This document shows positions 35,087 through 45,143 of a stretch of DNA of 64,000 nt, piece by piece. The notes below the pieces were generated by a model. That model was given only the letters and a program-made list of their open reading frames with translations. It was not told where the DNA came from and did not search any database. Source of the DNA: Pinus tabuliformis. Lineage: Eukaryota; Streptophyta; Pinopsida; Pinales; Pinaceae. Each line of letters opens with the position of its first letter. Position 1 is the stretch's first letter. The stretch is taken from positions 1,677,242,667-1,677,306,666 of the forward strand of contig CM062818.1 of NCBI GenBank assembly GCA_031772625.1, read 5' to 3'. A program made the position numbers and the translations under genes.

Positions 35087-35133
35087 TTGTCGACGTGTTT
35101 CGAACCAACCAGTGTGGCTCATCGTCAGGACAA
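35087..35133 (-). ncRNA. Hammerhead-ribozyme motif, left arm
   Basis: On the minus strand: stem I TTGTC, box CTGACGA, one extra T, stem II GAGCCA / TGGTTC, box GAA, minimal stem III AC-AC-GT, cleavage base C (triplet GUC), stem I return GACAA. All core boxes are intact. The extra base between the first box and stem II and the two-pair stem III match the minimal hammerheads known from PLE terminal repeats. Confidence 0.75.
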
Positions 35134-35561
35134 GTTGAAGAAACAGATCCAACTTTGCATGCTAAATAGTCTGAGCAGAGCCTCCAACGGCTATCTTCAT
35201 CAACGACTAATTTTGACTTAGGGACAGTAGTCAAAAAGTCAAAATGATAATTTAATGGGAGTTAGTTATCATACCATAGATTATATAAAAGAAATAATTC
35301 TAGAAGTTGATTACGTTAATAGTTTAGTTAAAAACGTGACTTATATGGGAATTAGTCACGTTTTTAAATAAACTATTAATGTAATCAACTTCTAGAATTA
35401 TTTCTTTTATATAATCTATGGTATGATAACTAACTTCCATTAAATTATCATTTTGACTTTTTGACTACTGTCCCTAAGTCAAAATTAGTCGTTGATGAAG
35501 ATAGCCGTTGGAGGCTCTGCTCAGACTATTTAGCATGCAAAGCTAGATCTGTTTCTTGAAC

Positions 35562-35608
35562 TTGTCCTGACAATGAGCCACACTGGTTGGTTCGAAACGC
35601 GTCGACAA
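35562..35608 (+). ncRNA. Hammerhead-ribozyme motif, right arm
   Basis: Same layout as the left-arm copy: stem I TTGTC / GACAA, stem II GAGCCA / TGGTTC, stem III ACGCGT, cleavage triplet GUC. The first core box reads CTGACAA instead of CTGACGA, a change at an invariant G, so this copy is probably inactive. The palindromic ACGCGT stem III suits the dimeric folding proposed for minimal hammerheads. Confidence 0.7.
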
Positions 35609-35663
35609 ATGTCTCTCTTTATGTGATTTACGCTGAAGTTCTACTTATAAGGGTTATATTGTT

Positions 35664-36170
35664 TCTAATGATGGAAGGAATAGGTTTTGTGCCCTGGAGC
35701 CATTATTTTGTTATTCCAAGAAGAGTATGAGTTTCATCTACATGTTCATATTTAGAGTTGAATTGGTGTAGGTTGTTTCCATAAAAAGTTTTAGTGTTGG
35801 AAATGTGGCCCTTAAACTAGGGTCTAGAGCATTTACAACATAGGTTTGATGGGGAGGGTTTTGGGTTGGTTGATGACAGGTAGAGACTTTTATTTGTGGC
35901 ATGTCATGCTTTCCCTCTTCCTTGGTCTTTGATTTGTGGCATGCCATGCTTTCCCTCTTCCTTGGCCCTCCTTTCTCAAAAGAGGCAGGTTGAGACATTT
36001 TTACCTCAATCTTGAATTATATGCTTACATTTGAAATATAGATGTCCCACACTAAATTTGCATGGTTTGGTCTTGGACTATAATTGATCATCAATTTAGC
36101 TATTAGTTGTTCAATAAAGTTTTTTTTTGTAAAATTATAATAAGCTATTAATGTTAATGTTCATTGCTAG
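35664..36170. other. No gene seen; 45-bp tandem duplication
   Basis: At about 35888-35970 a unit with tttgtggcatg and catgctttccctcttccttgg is repeated twice. The rest is unassigned and ends at the acceptor-like ttgctag before the BZW pseudo-exon. Confidence 0.45.
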
Positions 36171-38385
36171 GCGGTCTCCATTGGAGGCCGCACACAAGCG
36201 GGTACCTTAAAACCTGAAGAACGGGATCAACATCCGTATGTTCTTTTGAATTGTGAACCTGCAAGGTAGAATGTCTTGCCATTTTTTCTGAATATACAGA
36301 AGATACTTCGCAGGAGACATTTCCTCATCAAGAATCTTGAAAATGTTATTCAAAGGTTTTTGCAATCCCTTGAGCTTTTTGAGAAAAATGAAAGGAAAAA
36401 ACTTGAAATTTTTACTGCACTCACTCTCTTAGAAATTATATGGGCTTTCACGAGAAACCGTTTTTCAACCGTTTCTTAAAGGCAACCTTGTTTCCAAGGG
36501 GATTTTGCTTTCATTCATAACATAATTTTTCAAGGAGTATCTGGTTGAAAACAATCTTGATGATCTCATAACATTGTTGAAGTGAGGGAAGATAGAAGAT
36601 AATCTTCTTGATTTGTTCTCAATACAGAAACACACCACTGAAGCTTTTGTAGAACACTTCAGGTGGGAAGACTTTTTTGTTGGAACCAAACTGTCTACTT
36701 AAAGTCACATGTTTTTGTTGTCGATTGTTACTAACATATGTATTTTTTACTTTTTGTGTGGCAGTAAGGAGGGTTTGGATGCTCTTTTCAAATATAATGA
36801 AAAGAAAATGTTTGATGTGAAATTGAAGGACATGAAGAGTGCATTAACAACTTTGATTGCAGAGAATGTTGATATTTCAGAAGTCATTGAAATTGTAAAG
36901 CAACGCCATAAAGAGTCAAAGTTACCTGATATTGAAGTAGTGTGTATCTTATGGGATGTTATTATGGATGTTGTAGTGGTCTGGAAAAAACCAACAACAA
37001 AATTTAAATTTGGCATTGCATCAAGTTAGTATTTAATCTTTTTTGACCGTGTACTATGTTTTTTTTTACCATATGTGTTATGCCTCATCATATCATTAAC
37101 AATTTTATGGATTTTTACTGAATTTTGAAAAGTATTTTCTTCTTGTTAAGTGTTTAATATGTTTACAACTTTTATTCAATATTAGAATCTAATGGGAAAA
37201 TGGGTCTATGGATAATTTTTTAAGGGTCATCCCCACAACTTGCATTTTGCTACTTTTAAGAATCATGTTTTGTTACGCACTTTGATTCTTTCATTGATGT
37301 GCATGAGAAAATAGAATGTTTCAATTTCATAGACAACATTTGTTAAAATCTAATGCAATTGTGGATACTTTGTTTCTTGCTCTGGATATCATGTTTTTGC
37401 TTCTTGCGCATGTTTGTTTTGTTTTATTGATGTATATATAAATATTTTTATCAAACTATCAATTCAATAGATATTTTTTTTGGAAATTAATTACAGAATG
37501 TATACAGATGCAGTATTGAATCCTTCAACCTATGTTTCCATGAAGGTTTCATTCAATGTAAAGAGTTTTCGTGTCTTTTCTTGGCCATAAATATGGTTAC
37601 ACTAGATTTTCTAACATATGATACATTTTTTAAACTCTTTTGTTAATATGTTTTCATTTTATCTCATGTGGAATTCATAAATCAGTCATTTGATCATGCT
37701 TGTGCTAGATTGGATGTTAATTCCATTTTCCATTAAAGGTGCTACAAGGATCAAACTTAACAGTCAGAGCATGCATTTAATGTCAAGAGCTATCTCCTTT
37801 GGTTTGAGGGAATTATTATCTTGCAATTGCATTGTTTGTATGTAGTATGTGGGGATTAGTTATGCATGCAATGTTTTTATCCATGGCTTTACATCGAGCA
37901 TGTATTTTTTTTACCGTGGAAAATTTCCTTGGGGAAATCCTTGAGGGGATTCCTCACATTCCTGTGAATGGAAACCATGGTAAATGTTGTTGGTGTATAT
38001 GTTGTACTCCTAACCCAGAGGGACTTTGCGAGACTTGAACCCATGACCTCTCTGCCTTAAAGTTGGTTGATTCAAACCAATTGAGCTAACCCACTGGGTT
38101 ACCATAATGTACTTATCAACTTCTATGTGTAATATTTCTAATGATGGTTATCCATGTGACAAGGATATTTTCCTTTTGCACGTAAAATAACAACATATTT
38201 TGTTTTTTGGTCGGCATTTGGAATTCATTAGTTTTCTAGTTATTTTATTTTATTTGGGTGAAAATAAGATGTGATGTGATTTTGTGCATTTCAGGAAACA
38301 CTTTGTGAAGTCACTGGAGCCTTTTATGAAATGGTTGGAGGAAGCTAAAGAAGAAGAAAAATGTGAACTTATATTAGAAGCTTAA
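36171..38385 (+). pseudogene. BZW / eIF5-mimic protein pseudogene with introns
   Basis: Plant basic leucine zipper and W2 domain proteins (eIF5-mimic) bind eIF2 and temper translation start. Exon 36171-36662 reads GGRTQAGTLKPEE, IQKILRRRHFLIKNLENV, RFLQSLELFEKNERKKL and, after frame changes, the following PET-F and FKEYL blocks. A clean intron (gtggga...ctaac branch site...gtggcag, 36663-36764) restores HFSKEG. Exon 36765-37024 has EKKMFDVKLKDMKSALTTL, KLPDIEVVCILWDVIMD and NQQQN, with donor gttagt. The last exon (38295-38385, after tttcag) has FVKSLEPFMKWLEEAKEEE, a short tail and a stop. The middle of the W2 domain was not found between them. Stops and frameshifts in the first exon and a one-base shift near 36970 show decay. 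Introns mean a genomic duplicate. Confidence 0.93.
38010..38104 (-). mobile_element. tRNA-derived SINE-like head in BZW intron
   Basis: Minus strand: A-box-like TTAGCTCAATTGG (38090-38078) and B-box-like GGTTCAAGTCT (38041-38031), 37 bp apart as in a tRNA, with surrounding text of a tRNA cloverleaf. No body, A tail or TSD was identified, so it may be a tRNA pseudogene instead. It lies in the large last intron of the BZW copy. Confidence 0.5.
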
Positions 38386-38406
38386 TTATGACTACAATAG
38401 TTTGTG

Positions 38407-38418
38407 GGGGGGGGGGGG
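38407..38418. repeat. Poly-G tract
   Basis: Run of 12 G just after the BZW stop codon. Confidence 0.95.
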
Positions 38419-38718
38419 TAGGAGGAGCAGTCATAATGTTGGTTGCAACTCTGCTATATTGTGTTCAATTAGTATATCAACTGCTTTACATTAGATAATA
38501 ATTTTTCTATTAGTAATTTATGAGATCCTAGTGCTATATTCATGGAGTATGGTGTGCTAGCAGAAATACTTTAATTGGACTCTATTGGAATTTGCATCAC
38601 ATATAAATTTATAATTTTTGCTTAGTATTTATAGTTTCCCTTACGATTTGATTATTTTATAATTTAATTAAAGTTTTAGAATTTAGAATTTATAAAGTTT
38701 CAAAGTCTAATTCTTTGA

Positions 38719-38789
38719 AAGGCATTAACTCAATGGAAGAGCACCTGCTTTACAAGTAGGTGGTTGGTGGTTCAATTCCAACGTGCCCT
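38719..38789 (+). tRNA. tRNA-Val (UAC)-like sequence, probably pseudogene
   Basis: A cloverleaf of about 71 nt can be drawn: acceptor AAGGCAT / GTGCCCT (one mismatch, one G-U), D arm with ACTC...GAGC, anticodon stem CCTGC / GTAGG with loop TTTACAA (anticodon TAC at 38751-38753), T arm GGTGG / CCAAC (one mismatch) with TTCAATT. The B box GGTTCAATTCC is perfect, the A box is poor. The AACTCAATGGAAGAGC D-arm style resembles organellar or bacterial-type tRNAs, hinting at transfer from an organelle. Mismatches in two stems argue for a pseudogene. Confidence 0.6.
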
Positions 38790-38964
38790 AATATTCACGG
38801 GGAATGGTGATGATCACTATCCACCCATATATATGTATCAATAGTGAGGTTCATTAAAGGACCATCATCAAGAGTCGTTTTTTTATATATGAAATGGTGA
38901 CGATTAATGAACCTTGACATATAGGGAGTGTCAAGAAAGGTCCATCATCATAAATCATTGTTGT

Positions 38965-40085
38965 AAATTTGGGATACAAACTTGGGCACAAAGAAAGAAA
39001 AAAGAAAAAATATGTAAGAAAATACATAAAACGAGATGCACAATGGGGCTAAAAAATGGTGAAACTAAGGATGCCATATTGGATGCCAAAAATGATGCAT
39101 AATCATATGCAAATTCAGACTCAAACCTAGACACAAAATGAGATGCAAATATGGACACAAATTGAGGTTGGAAAATGATGCAAATTTGGATGGTGAAAAT
39201 GATGTAAAATTAGACACCAAAAAGGATACAAAATTGGATGAAAAAGTGGACGTAAATAATGGTGTAACATTGGACACATAACTAGACACAAAAAAAATTG
39301 AAAAAATGGACATAAAACTAGCTCAAAATTGGATGAAAATTGAGATGCAATGTTGGATGTAAAACTTGGTGCAAAAACAAATGCAAAAGTGGATGTAAAA
39401 AATGGGTCAAAATTGAATGTAATAGTAGACACAATATGGGATGCAAAGTTGGACACAACACATGGCTTAAAATAGGATGCAAATTTGGATGCTCAAAATG
39501 ATATAAAATTGAATGCAAGAAATGGTGTTAAAAATGATGCAAAATTGGATGCACCAAATGATGCAAAATATGGTGCAAAACGGGATGCGAAAAAGGGAGA
39601 CAAATCGAACGTAAAAGTGGATGTAAAAAATGGTCCAAAAAAAGATGCAAAAATGGGTCAAAAAATGATGTAAAATTTGGTGCTAAATCAAATTCAACAC
39701 ATGGTGTAAAGATAGGCACCAAAGCTGGTGCAAAACTAGGTACAAAATAGAAGAAAAAACTAGTATAAGACTAGATGCAAAACTTGGCATAAGACTAGAC
39801 GCAAAACTTGGCACAAAATGGATGCCAAAAAATACGCTAAATTGGATGCAAAATATGGCACAAAAATGGAAGCAAAAATGGACACAAAATAGGAAGAAAA
39901 AAACGATGAAAAATATATGCAAAAAATGGTACAAAAGTAGAAGCAAAACCTGTCAAAAAATAAGATGCAAATCTTGGTTCAAAATTTGATGCAAACAATG
40001 ATGCATAATCTGGTGTAAAAAAGTATGCAAAATATGGCGTGAAAAATGATGCACAATCATGTGCCAAAAAGGACACTTTAAAAAT
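38965..40085 (+). repeat. 12-bp minisatellite (GATGCAAAATTG-like), about 90 units
   Basis: Nearly the whole stretch divides into 12-bp units such as gatgcaaaattg, gatgcaaaaaat, ggtgcaaaacgg and gacacaaaatag. The period of 12 keeps frame, so translations show four-residue repeats of xDAK type on the plus strand (for example NDAKLDAPNDAKYGAK at 39533-39580) and hydrophobic repeats on the minus strand. Units are diverged but phase is held with few slips. No start or domain flanks it, so a tandem repeat is the safe call. A decayed repetitive protein is the less likely alternative. Confidence 0.92.
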
Positions 40086-40189
40086 TGTACAATAGAGTCA
40101 ATTTTAGCACCATGTTGCTCATCCCAATTGTAAAAAAATGCACTAAAATCTAGCACTAAATCTGGCACAAATTGTTGGTTTTGTTGTAG

Positions 40190-41640
40190 TCATCCACCAT
40201 GGTAGGATTAACATAACTATAATTAGATCTAGGATTGGTCAAAATAGAAACAAATTGATCACAAAGGTTATGGTCCATCTCGATAATATATGCTTGGTCA
40301 TTTGCCTGCCTGTTTTACATAGCTGCATAAATCTAAGGAATGATATGACCAACATCCCCAACTATCTATGCCTCCTAAGCAATATAGATATGAGGCCTAC
40401 CACCATGGTACAATGGACAATCCTTCTTGCGATGATCTTTGCCACATATCCAGCACTGCAACAGTCCCCTACCATCACCTCTATTATGATGCTCTCCAAG
40501 TTGCGACACATGTCCCTTCTCAACTGCATTGAACTTCTTGTAAGGAACCACATTTTCTTTCACTCGCATCTTGATGTCTTCCCCTCTTCGTTGGCCACTT
40601 TAATTTAACTTTCTCACTTTCTTTCAAATCACACTCAGGCTCAACTTTGTGCTTTGACTGCTCATAACAATGCTTCAACTTCCAGATGGCCTCCTCCAAT
40701 GATCTAGCATCATCAAACTCAATCTGGTCTCTAAATGATATTAGCAGCCCACTGATAAATCTTTGAATGTTAGCCTTCTCCTTGAGGTAAGGCACATATC
40801 TCAAAAGCTCAAGGAACCTTCTAGTATACTCATCATCTATAGTAGAACCCATCTACAACTTATAAAACTCCTTAGCTTTTTCATCAGAGTACCTCTCTAC
40901 AATTACTTCTTCTTGAAGAGCCTAGCAACCTCATCCCAAGTCAAGTCGTCCTCACAAATACCTTTTACTTTCTTTACATCTTCGCACCAAATATTTTCTT
41001 TCCCTTTAAGACTGAAGGTGGCTATCTTGGCTTTCATGTTCTCTAAGTAGCTATGCAATCTGAAGAATTTCTTCATCCCAAGAAACCATGCCTTTGCATA
41101 TTCTAACTTATTCATCTCTCCATCAAATGTAGGAGGCTTCACTTTCTTGAACTCCTCAGGAAATTACTCCATCCTCCTATAAGGATGATGATGGTGATAA
41201 CTATGATGATGTCTCCTGGATAAAGAACTAGAATAATGCCCATACATGCCAGTCTTCCTGTCAAGTGTATCCAATGATCTACCACCTCTGACTATGTGCC
41301 CTCTATCCAACCTATATTTTGACGGGACCTTCTACCATAGGCTCCATTAGTTTTCTCTTCCTTCTCTTGATTGATCCTCAAATGTCCTTGTTTCTGCAAC
41401 TCCAACAAGCTTTGAAGAATTACTGCATTAACTTCAATCATTTTTTCTTGGGCCCTTGCAAGTCTTTCCTGAGCCTCAACCAACCTATCATTGTCCACTT
41501 TACAAATTCTGATCTTTGCCCTCAAGTTTCTCAATGTATCAGTTATACTAGGAGAATGCTCATCTCCTTATTACCCAACTGATTTGTAGGGAGAGTCATG
41601 GGAACTGTAGTCTACCATTTTTCTCATCATCTTTGATTCT
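40190..41640 (-). mobile_element. Ty3 gag fossil
   Basis: Minus strand, in order: a coiled-coil start (DNDRLVEAQERLARAQEKM, near 41450), the gag core (PPTFDGEMNKLEYAKAWF, near 41130; DDEYTRRFLELLRYVPYL, near 40830; RSLEEAIWKLKHCYEQS, near 40700) and a CCHC zinc knuckle (CWICGKDHRKKDC, near 40440). This is the capsid-nucleocapsid part of a plant Ty3 element. It is broken, and it passes into the 12-bp minisatellite on the left. Confidence 0.88.
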
Positions 41641-41896
41641 CTTCTTCCTACAAGTATACCATGTCAGATAAGCCAAAGAGATACCAAACTCAAACCCATA
41701 CCTCATTGATGTTCAAGGGAGTCTTATCTCATTTGCAAAATCAGTCCTCATTAGCATGTACATGTATAATTATAAGCATATCCACATAACAACATGTCAA
41801 CATCATGCATGACCATACCAATTGTATACCATGACCCCATGCATGACAACCATAATCTCGAAGACATCAGACTTTACCCAAAGAGAGCACAACCCA

Positions 41897-41907
41897 CTCT
41901 GATACCA
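41897..41907 (-). other. Primer-binding site, initiator-Met tRNA
   Basis: TGGTATCAGAG on the minus strand, the standard start of the initiator-methionine tRNA primer site of plant LTR elements. It lies 260 bp upstream of gag and three bases after a TG/CA-type LTR edge (41911, tgtgacc as written on the plus strand). Confidence 0.85.
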
Positions 41908-41910
41908 CCC

Positions 41911-43900
41911 TGTGACCATGCCTCCTCTCATATCTACCCACTTTCACCAAAATCCCCAAGGTAAACATGAGCTGAGGGGATACTATGACATGACTCAACC
42001 TCCTAGATGACCTTAAGGAAATGGATTCGACAACTTGAGACTTAATGAATTCCCTTAGGTGCTACAGGACCTCTAGGAGCAACCCAACCACTCTAGGTGT
42101 CCAACCTCTGAGATAACTCTCATTTTCACTGGCTTGTAGCCTCAATCATTCCCTTGCTAAGGCATGCAAGTGACTATAACCCTTCAGTCACTCCCATAAT
42201 CCTGCTTCCCAGCAACTGTGGACTTTTCCAGTTAGTTACGTGCCAGTGACCCCAGATTCTGAGCCACTTTTCATGGCTAGGACTTAGGCCTCTACCTAGA
42301 ACTTAGTGAAACTTCCAGAAAAGTTGAATGACATAGAAACAAATCTTATAAAGCAGAACTTGAACCAGGACTTGACTTTACCTATCCAAACTAGGACTGA
42401 CATTCCGGAAAACACTTGGTAGGCAAACCACCTACATGTCATGAATGCATAACTGAACATAGCAATCTGAAACTTATATGAGGTTAAACAAGAAGGGCCA
42501 ATGCATTCTCACAAGAGTTTTCATATCACCCATTAGGTCATGCATTCACTATTCATTTGGTTACAAGTAAAAACATGATGGAATCCACGACTAATATCTA
42601 TCATAAAACTATGCTTATAACCAACATATAACTAGATAAATAACAATGATAGAACAAATATTAAAGCCACATAAATACAAGTAAATTTACTCATCAAAAG
42701 AAATAGAAACTTAGCTTTTATTAACCATATACAAAATCCAACCAAGTTAGGGACTTCCATGTACCACACGACCATAAATTGGGCTGAACCAAATCTTTCT
42801 TTCAGCCAATCAGCCTCGTGCCATATTCCAAGCATGAATCTGGGATATCGTGGGATAAACCAATCCATAAGCAACTAAGGGAATCCAGAGGTTAAACCAC
42901 CTCCACCCTCACCATACCGTGATCTCACCTAAACTGGTTCCGAGATCACAAAGACCAAACAAAGCTTGGATGCCTCATAATTCCTTCACCATCCCTTGAG
43001 GAATTTTCTTGTCTCCACTCTCAAGATTTACCATGAATCCCACCATTACCGGTTAAGGGATTCATAGGCCTTTGGGAATTTTCCTATGACCAACTCACCT
43101 AGATCCAAAACCTTTTGGCAATCCAAAGCTCAAACCGATAAAGAATCTCATCACACCATGGTTGTCTATAAATGGCAAGGCAAGGCTAAAAACCACTGTC
43201 AAAACCTGACAAAATCCATGCCACCGATAGGCAAGAAACCATATACACACATGCATATGCCATGCATGCCAAAACCAACTACGAAATCATACATGCAACC
43301 TGTTACCTGCAAGTATTCCCAATGAAGCTACTTGATCCAACCTTTCCTTATTTGATCCTTGCTTTCCTTTTCTTTCTTTTTCGTTCCTTTGCTTTCTTTG
43401 TCCTTCCTTTACTTGCTTTCTTTCCTTCTCCTCTTGGTTTCCTTCTCCTCTCTTAGACTAATTCCCAAAACTGAACTGAAAAAAAGCTACAAACTAATGC
43501 TCTTATGTCTTTTTAACATTGATGCCTCTAATTTATTCATTTTTCCTCAATTTTCCTTCAATTTCCTCCTCACATGCAACCTGTGACCTTTCACCTTCCT
43601 TTTCTACTAATTTCCTTTATTTTCATTAATAAAATGCCAAAAATGCATTTTTCCCTTTCAAAGCCTTTGCCATTGATTTTGCCAATTTCCCCTTAGTCAT
43701 AAACACAACAAGTGATGCCCACTAGAATATTTGCACAACATTAAGCTTGAAATAAGTGTCTTGTGACCTTGGCCTTATTTTGTGTTTATTAACTTTTATT
43801 ACATGAACTTTTAACCTGAGGTTGTTATATGAAGTTAAAGTCAAATAGCTAAAAAAACATTGCAAGTGGTACACAAGGTGCTATGTTGCATTCCCACAGG
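41911..43900 (-). mobile_element. Probable 5' LTR of the 40-kb Ty3 fossil
   Basis: Non-coding sequence starting at the LTR edge next to the primer-binding site. The outer edge was not found, since no partner LTR is in the window; about 43.7-43.9 kb is a guess from the change in composition. CT-rich tracts lie at 43340-43450. Confidence 0.4.
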
Positions 43901-45143
43901 CTGCCACGTGGAAACGTCATCATCCATACAAGATCACAAGATCACATGTTGGCATTAGATCAAGCAAAATGGCATAGCAGTGTTTGAAGTGGCACAATCC
44001 ATATGTGCCACGTGGCCTAATCATCAGGCACCACGTCGCACCATGTGGTTGGCCAAGTCCAACTTGGCCAAACAAATTTGATGAAGCAACTTGGCTGGGG
44101 ATCAATTTGGTGCAACTTCTAAGTCTGCCAGCATATAGTCAAATTTAGTGAATAGATTAGCAAACAATTGGCGTGGCACCAAACCGCATTAGCGACAAGT
44201 CAAGTTAATGGATGGTGGAATTGTTGAACAGATTAGCAAACAATTGGCGTGGAACCAAACCGCATTAGTGACAAGTCAAGTTAATGGATGGTGGAATTGT
44301 TAGAACAACAAGTTGGCGGGCCACCATTTTGGTGGTCCCATCAAACCTAACAAATAGTGAACTATTATAATATAAACGACAAGATAGTTGTAAAAAAATG
44401 TAAGTGGGGAGGCTTATGTGCTCGACCCTAGGACCTTCCCCTAACTGACAGTCTTAACATTACACGGGCTAGTTGTCAGGCCAAACGACTTGTTCATTGG
44501 TTGGTTTGCCCGCTACAACATATTTAAACCCATTTCATTCGAGCGGATGAGGGGAGAGACCATCGAAACTGCACATAGATAAGGAACTAGGAGCATAGGA
44601 ACCCTGCATGTGGGAACCAGGAGGGCGCATTGTAAGAAGGTTATATTCCCAGGGAATATTCCTTGGAAAAATCCCATAATATTCCATATAAAATCTCTTA
44701 TGGAATCTTGGAAAATTCCCTAGGTATCCAAATTTGACATGACATAACCCAACTAAGTTTATACACATTTTACTCAAAATTTCACCACAATTTCACTGGT
44801 GCATCTATTTTTGGATCTGAGTATCCCATTTTCAAGTCACTCCCAGGATTGGAGGTATAATTATGTATTTTTCCATGTAGTTATTTTTTATTTTTGCTTA
44901 TATGAATGAAGAGGCCTCCCCACTATTGAATTAGGGACCAAAGACATATTCCACATTGGACAAACTGCATTATCAAACTTTGGGTGCATTATCTTTATGG
45001 TGTCCTTTATGTTGCTTCTTGTTTAAGTGTCTGTGTATATAGATTTTACATGCTCTTTTATGCAATTCTGAAAACATCAATAAACTAAAAATCCTAAATC
45101 ATGTTTAATATGAGAGTGATTTTCTTGTTGATGTGAATTGTGA
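43901..45143. other. Unassigned; possible LTR/leader of the outer Ty3
   Basis: Holds a 76-bp tandem duplication (44155-44304) and a TATA-like catatttaaaccc (44518-44530) followed by a GA-rich start. By position it may contain the 5' LTR and leader of the plus-strand Ty3 element, but no primer-binding site could be read. Confidence 0.35.
44155..44304. repeat. 76-bp tandem duplication
   Basis: Unit 44155-44230 (gattagcaaacaattggcgt...) repeated at 44231-44304 with two or three substitutions. Recent slippage or unequal exchange. Confidence 0.93.

Larger units (their letters stand above)
35017..35648. mobile_element. Penelope-like inverted terminal-repeat insertion
   Basis: Insertion flanked by a perfect 15-bp TSD AAGGGTTATATTGTT (35002-35016 and 35649-35663). 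After a 28-bp lead, the sequence is a giant inverted repeat: arm 35045-35340, loop 35341-35354, arm 35355-35650 (its last two bases overlap the TSD). By hand comparison the 296-bp arms differ at about nine positions (97 per cent identity). Each arm carries a hammerhead-ribozyme motif of the PLE type in its own orientation. PLEs are known for terminal repeats, TSDs of this length and inverted, rearranged ends. No coding sequence lies between the arms, so this is a minimal, non-autonomous insertion. A transcript would fold into a long hairpin. Confidence 0.78.
35045..35650. repeat. 296-bp inverted repeat with 14-nt loop
   Basis: Arms 35045-35340 and 35355-35650 are reverse complements apart from about nine substitutions and no visible indels. 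Loop 35341-35354. Confidence 0.97.

Noticed and set aside
35087-35133. A viroid- or satellite-type origin of the hammerheads
   Set aside because: TSD, inverted terminal repeats and the PLE-type minimal stem III point to a PLE; no circular RNA features are visible.
38955-40168. Several minus-strand Phe/His/Leu-rich open frames that look like membrane proteins
   Set aside because: All are antisense translations of the 12-bp minisatellite.
43340-43590. Hydrophobic Phe/Leu/Ser-rich open frames
   Set aside because: CT-rich tract translated; no conserved pattern.
44400-44490. A tRNA-like/SINE head on the minus strand
   Set aside because: Only a poor B-box resemblance (gggtcgagcac) and no convincing A box at the right distance.
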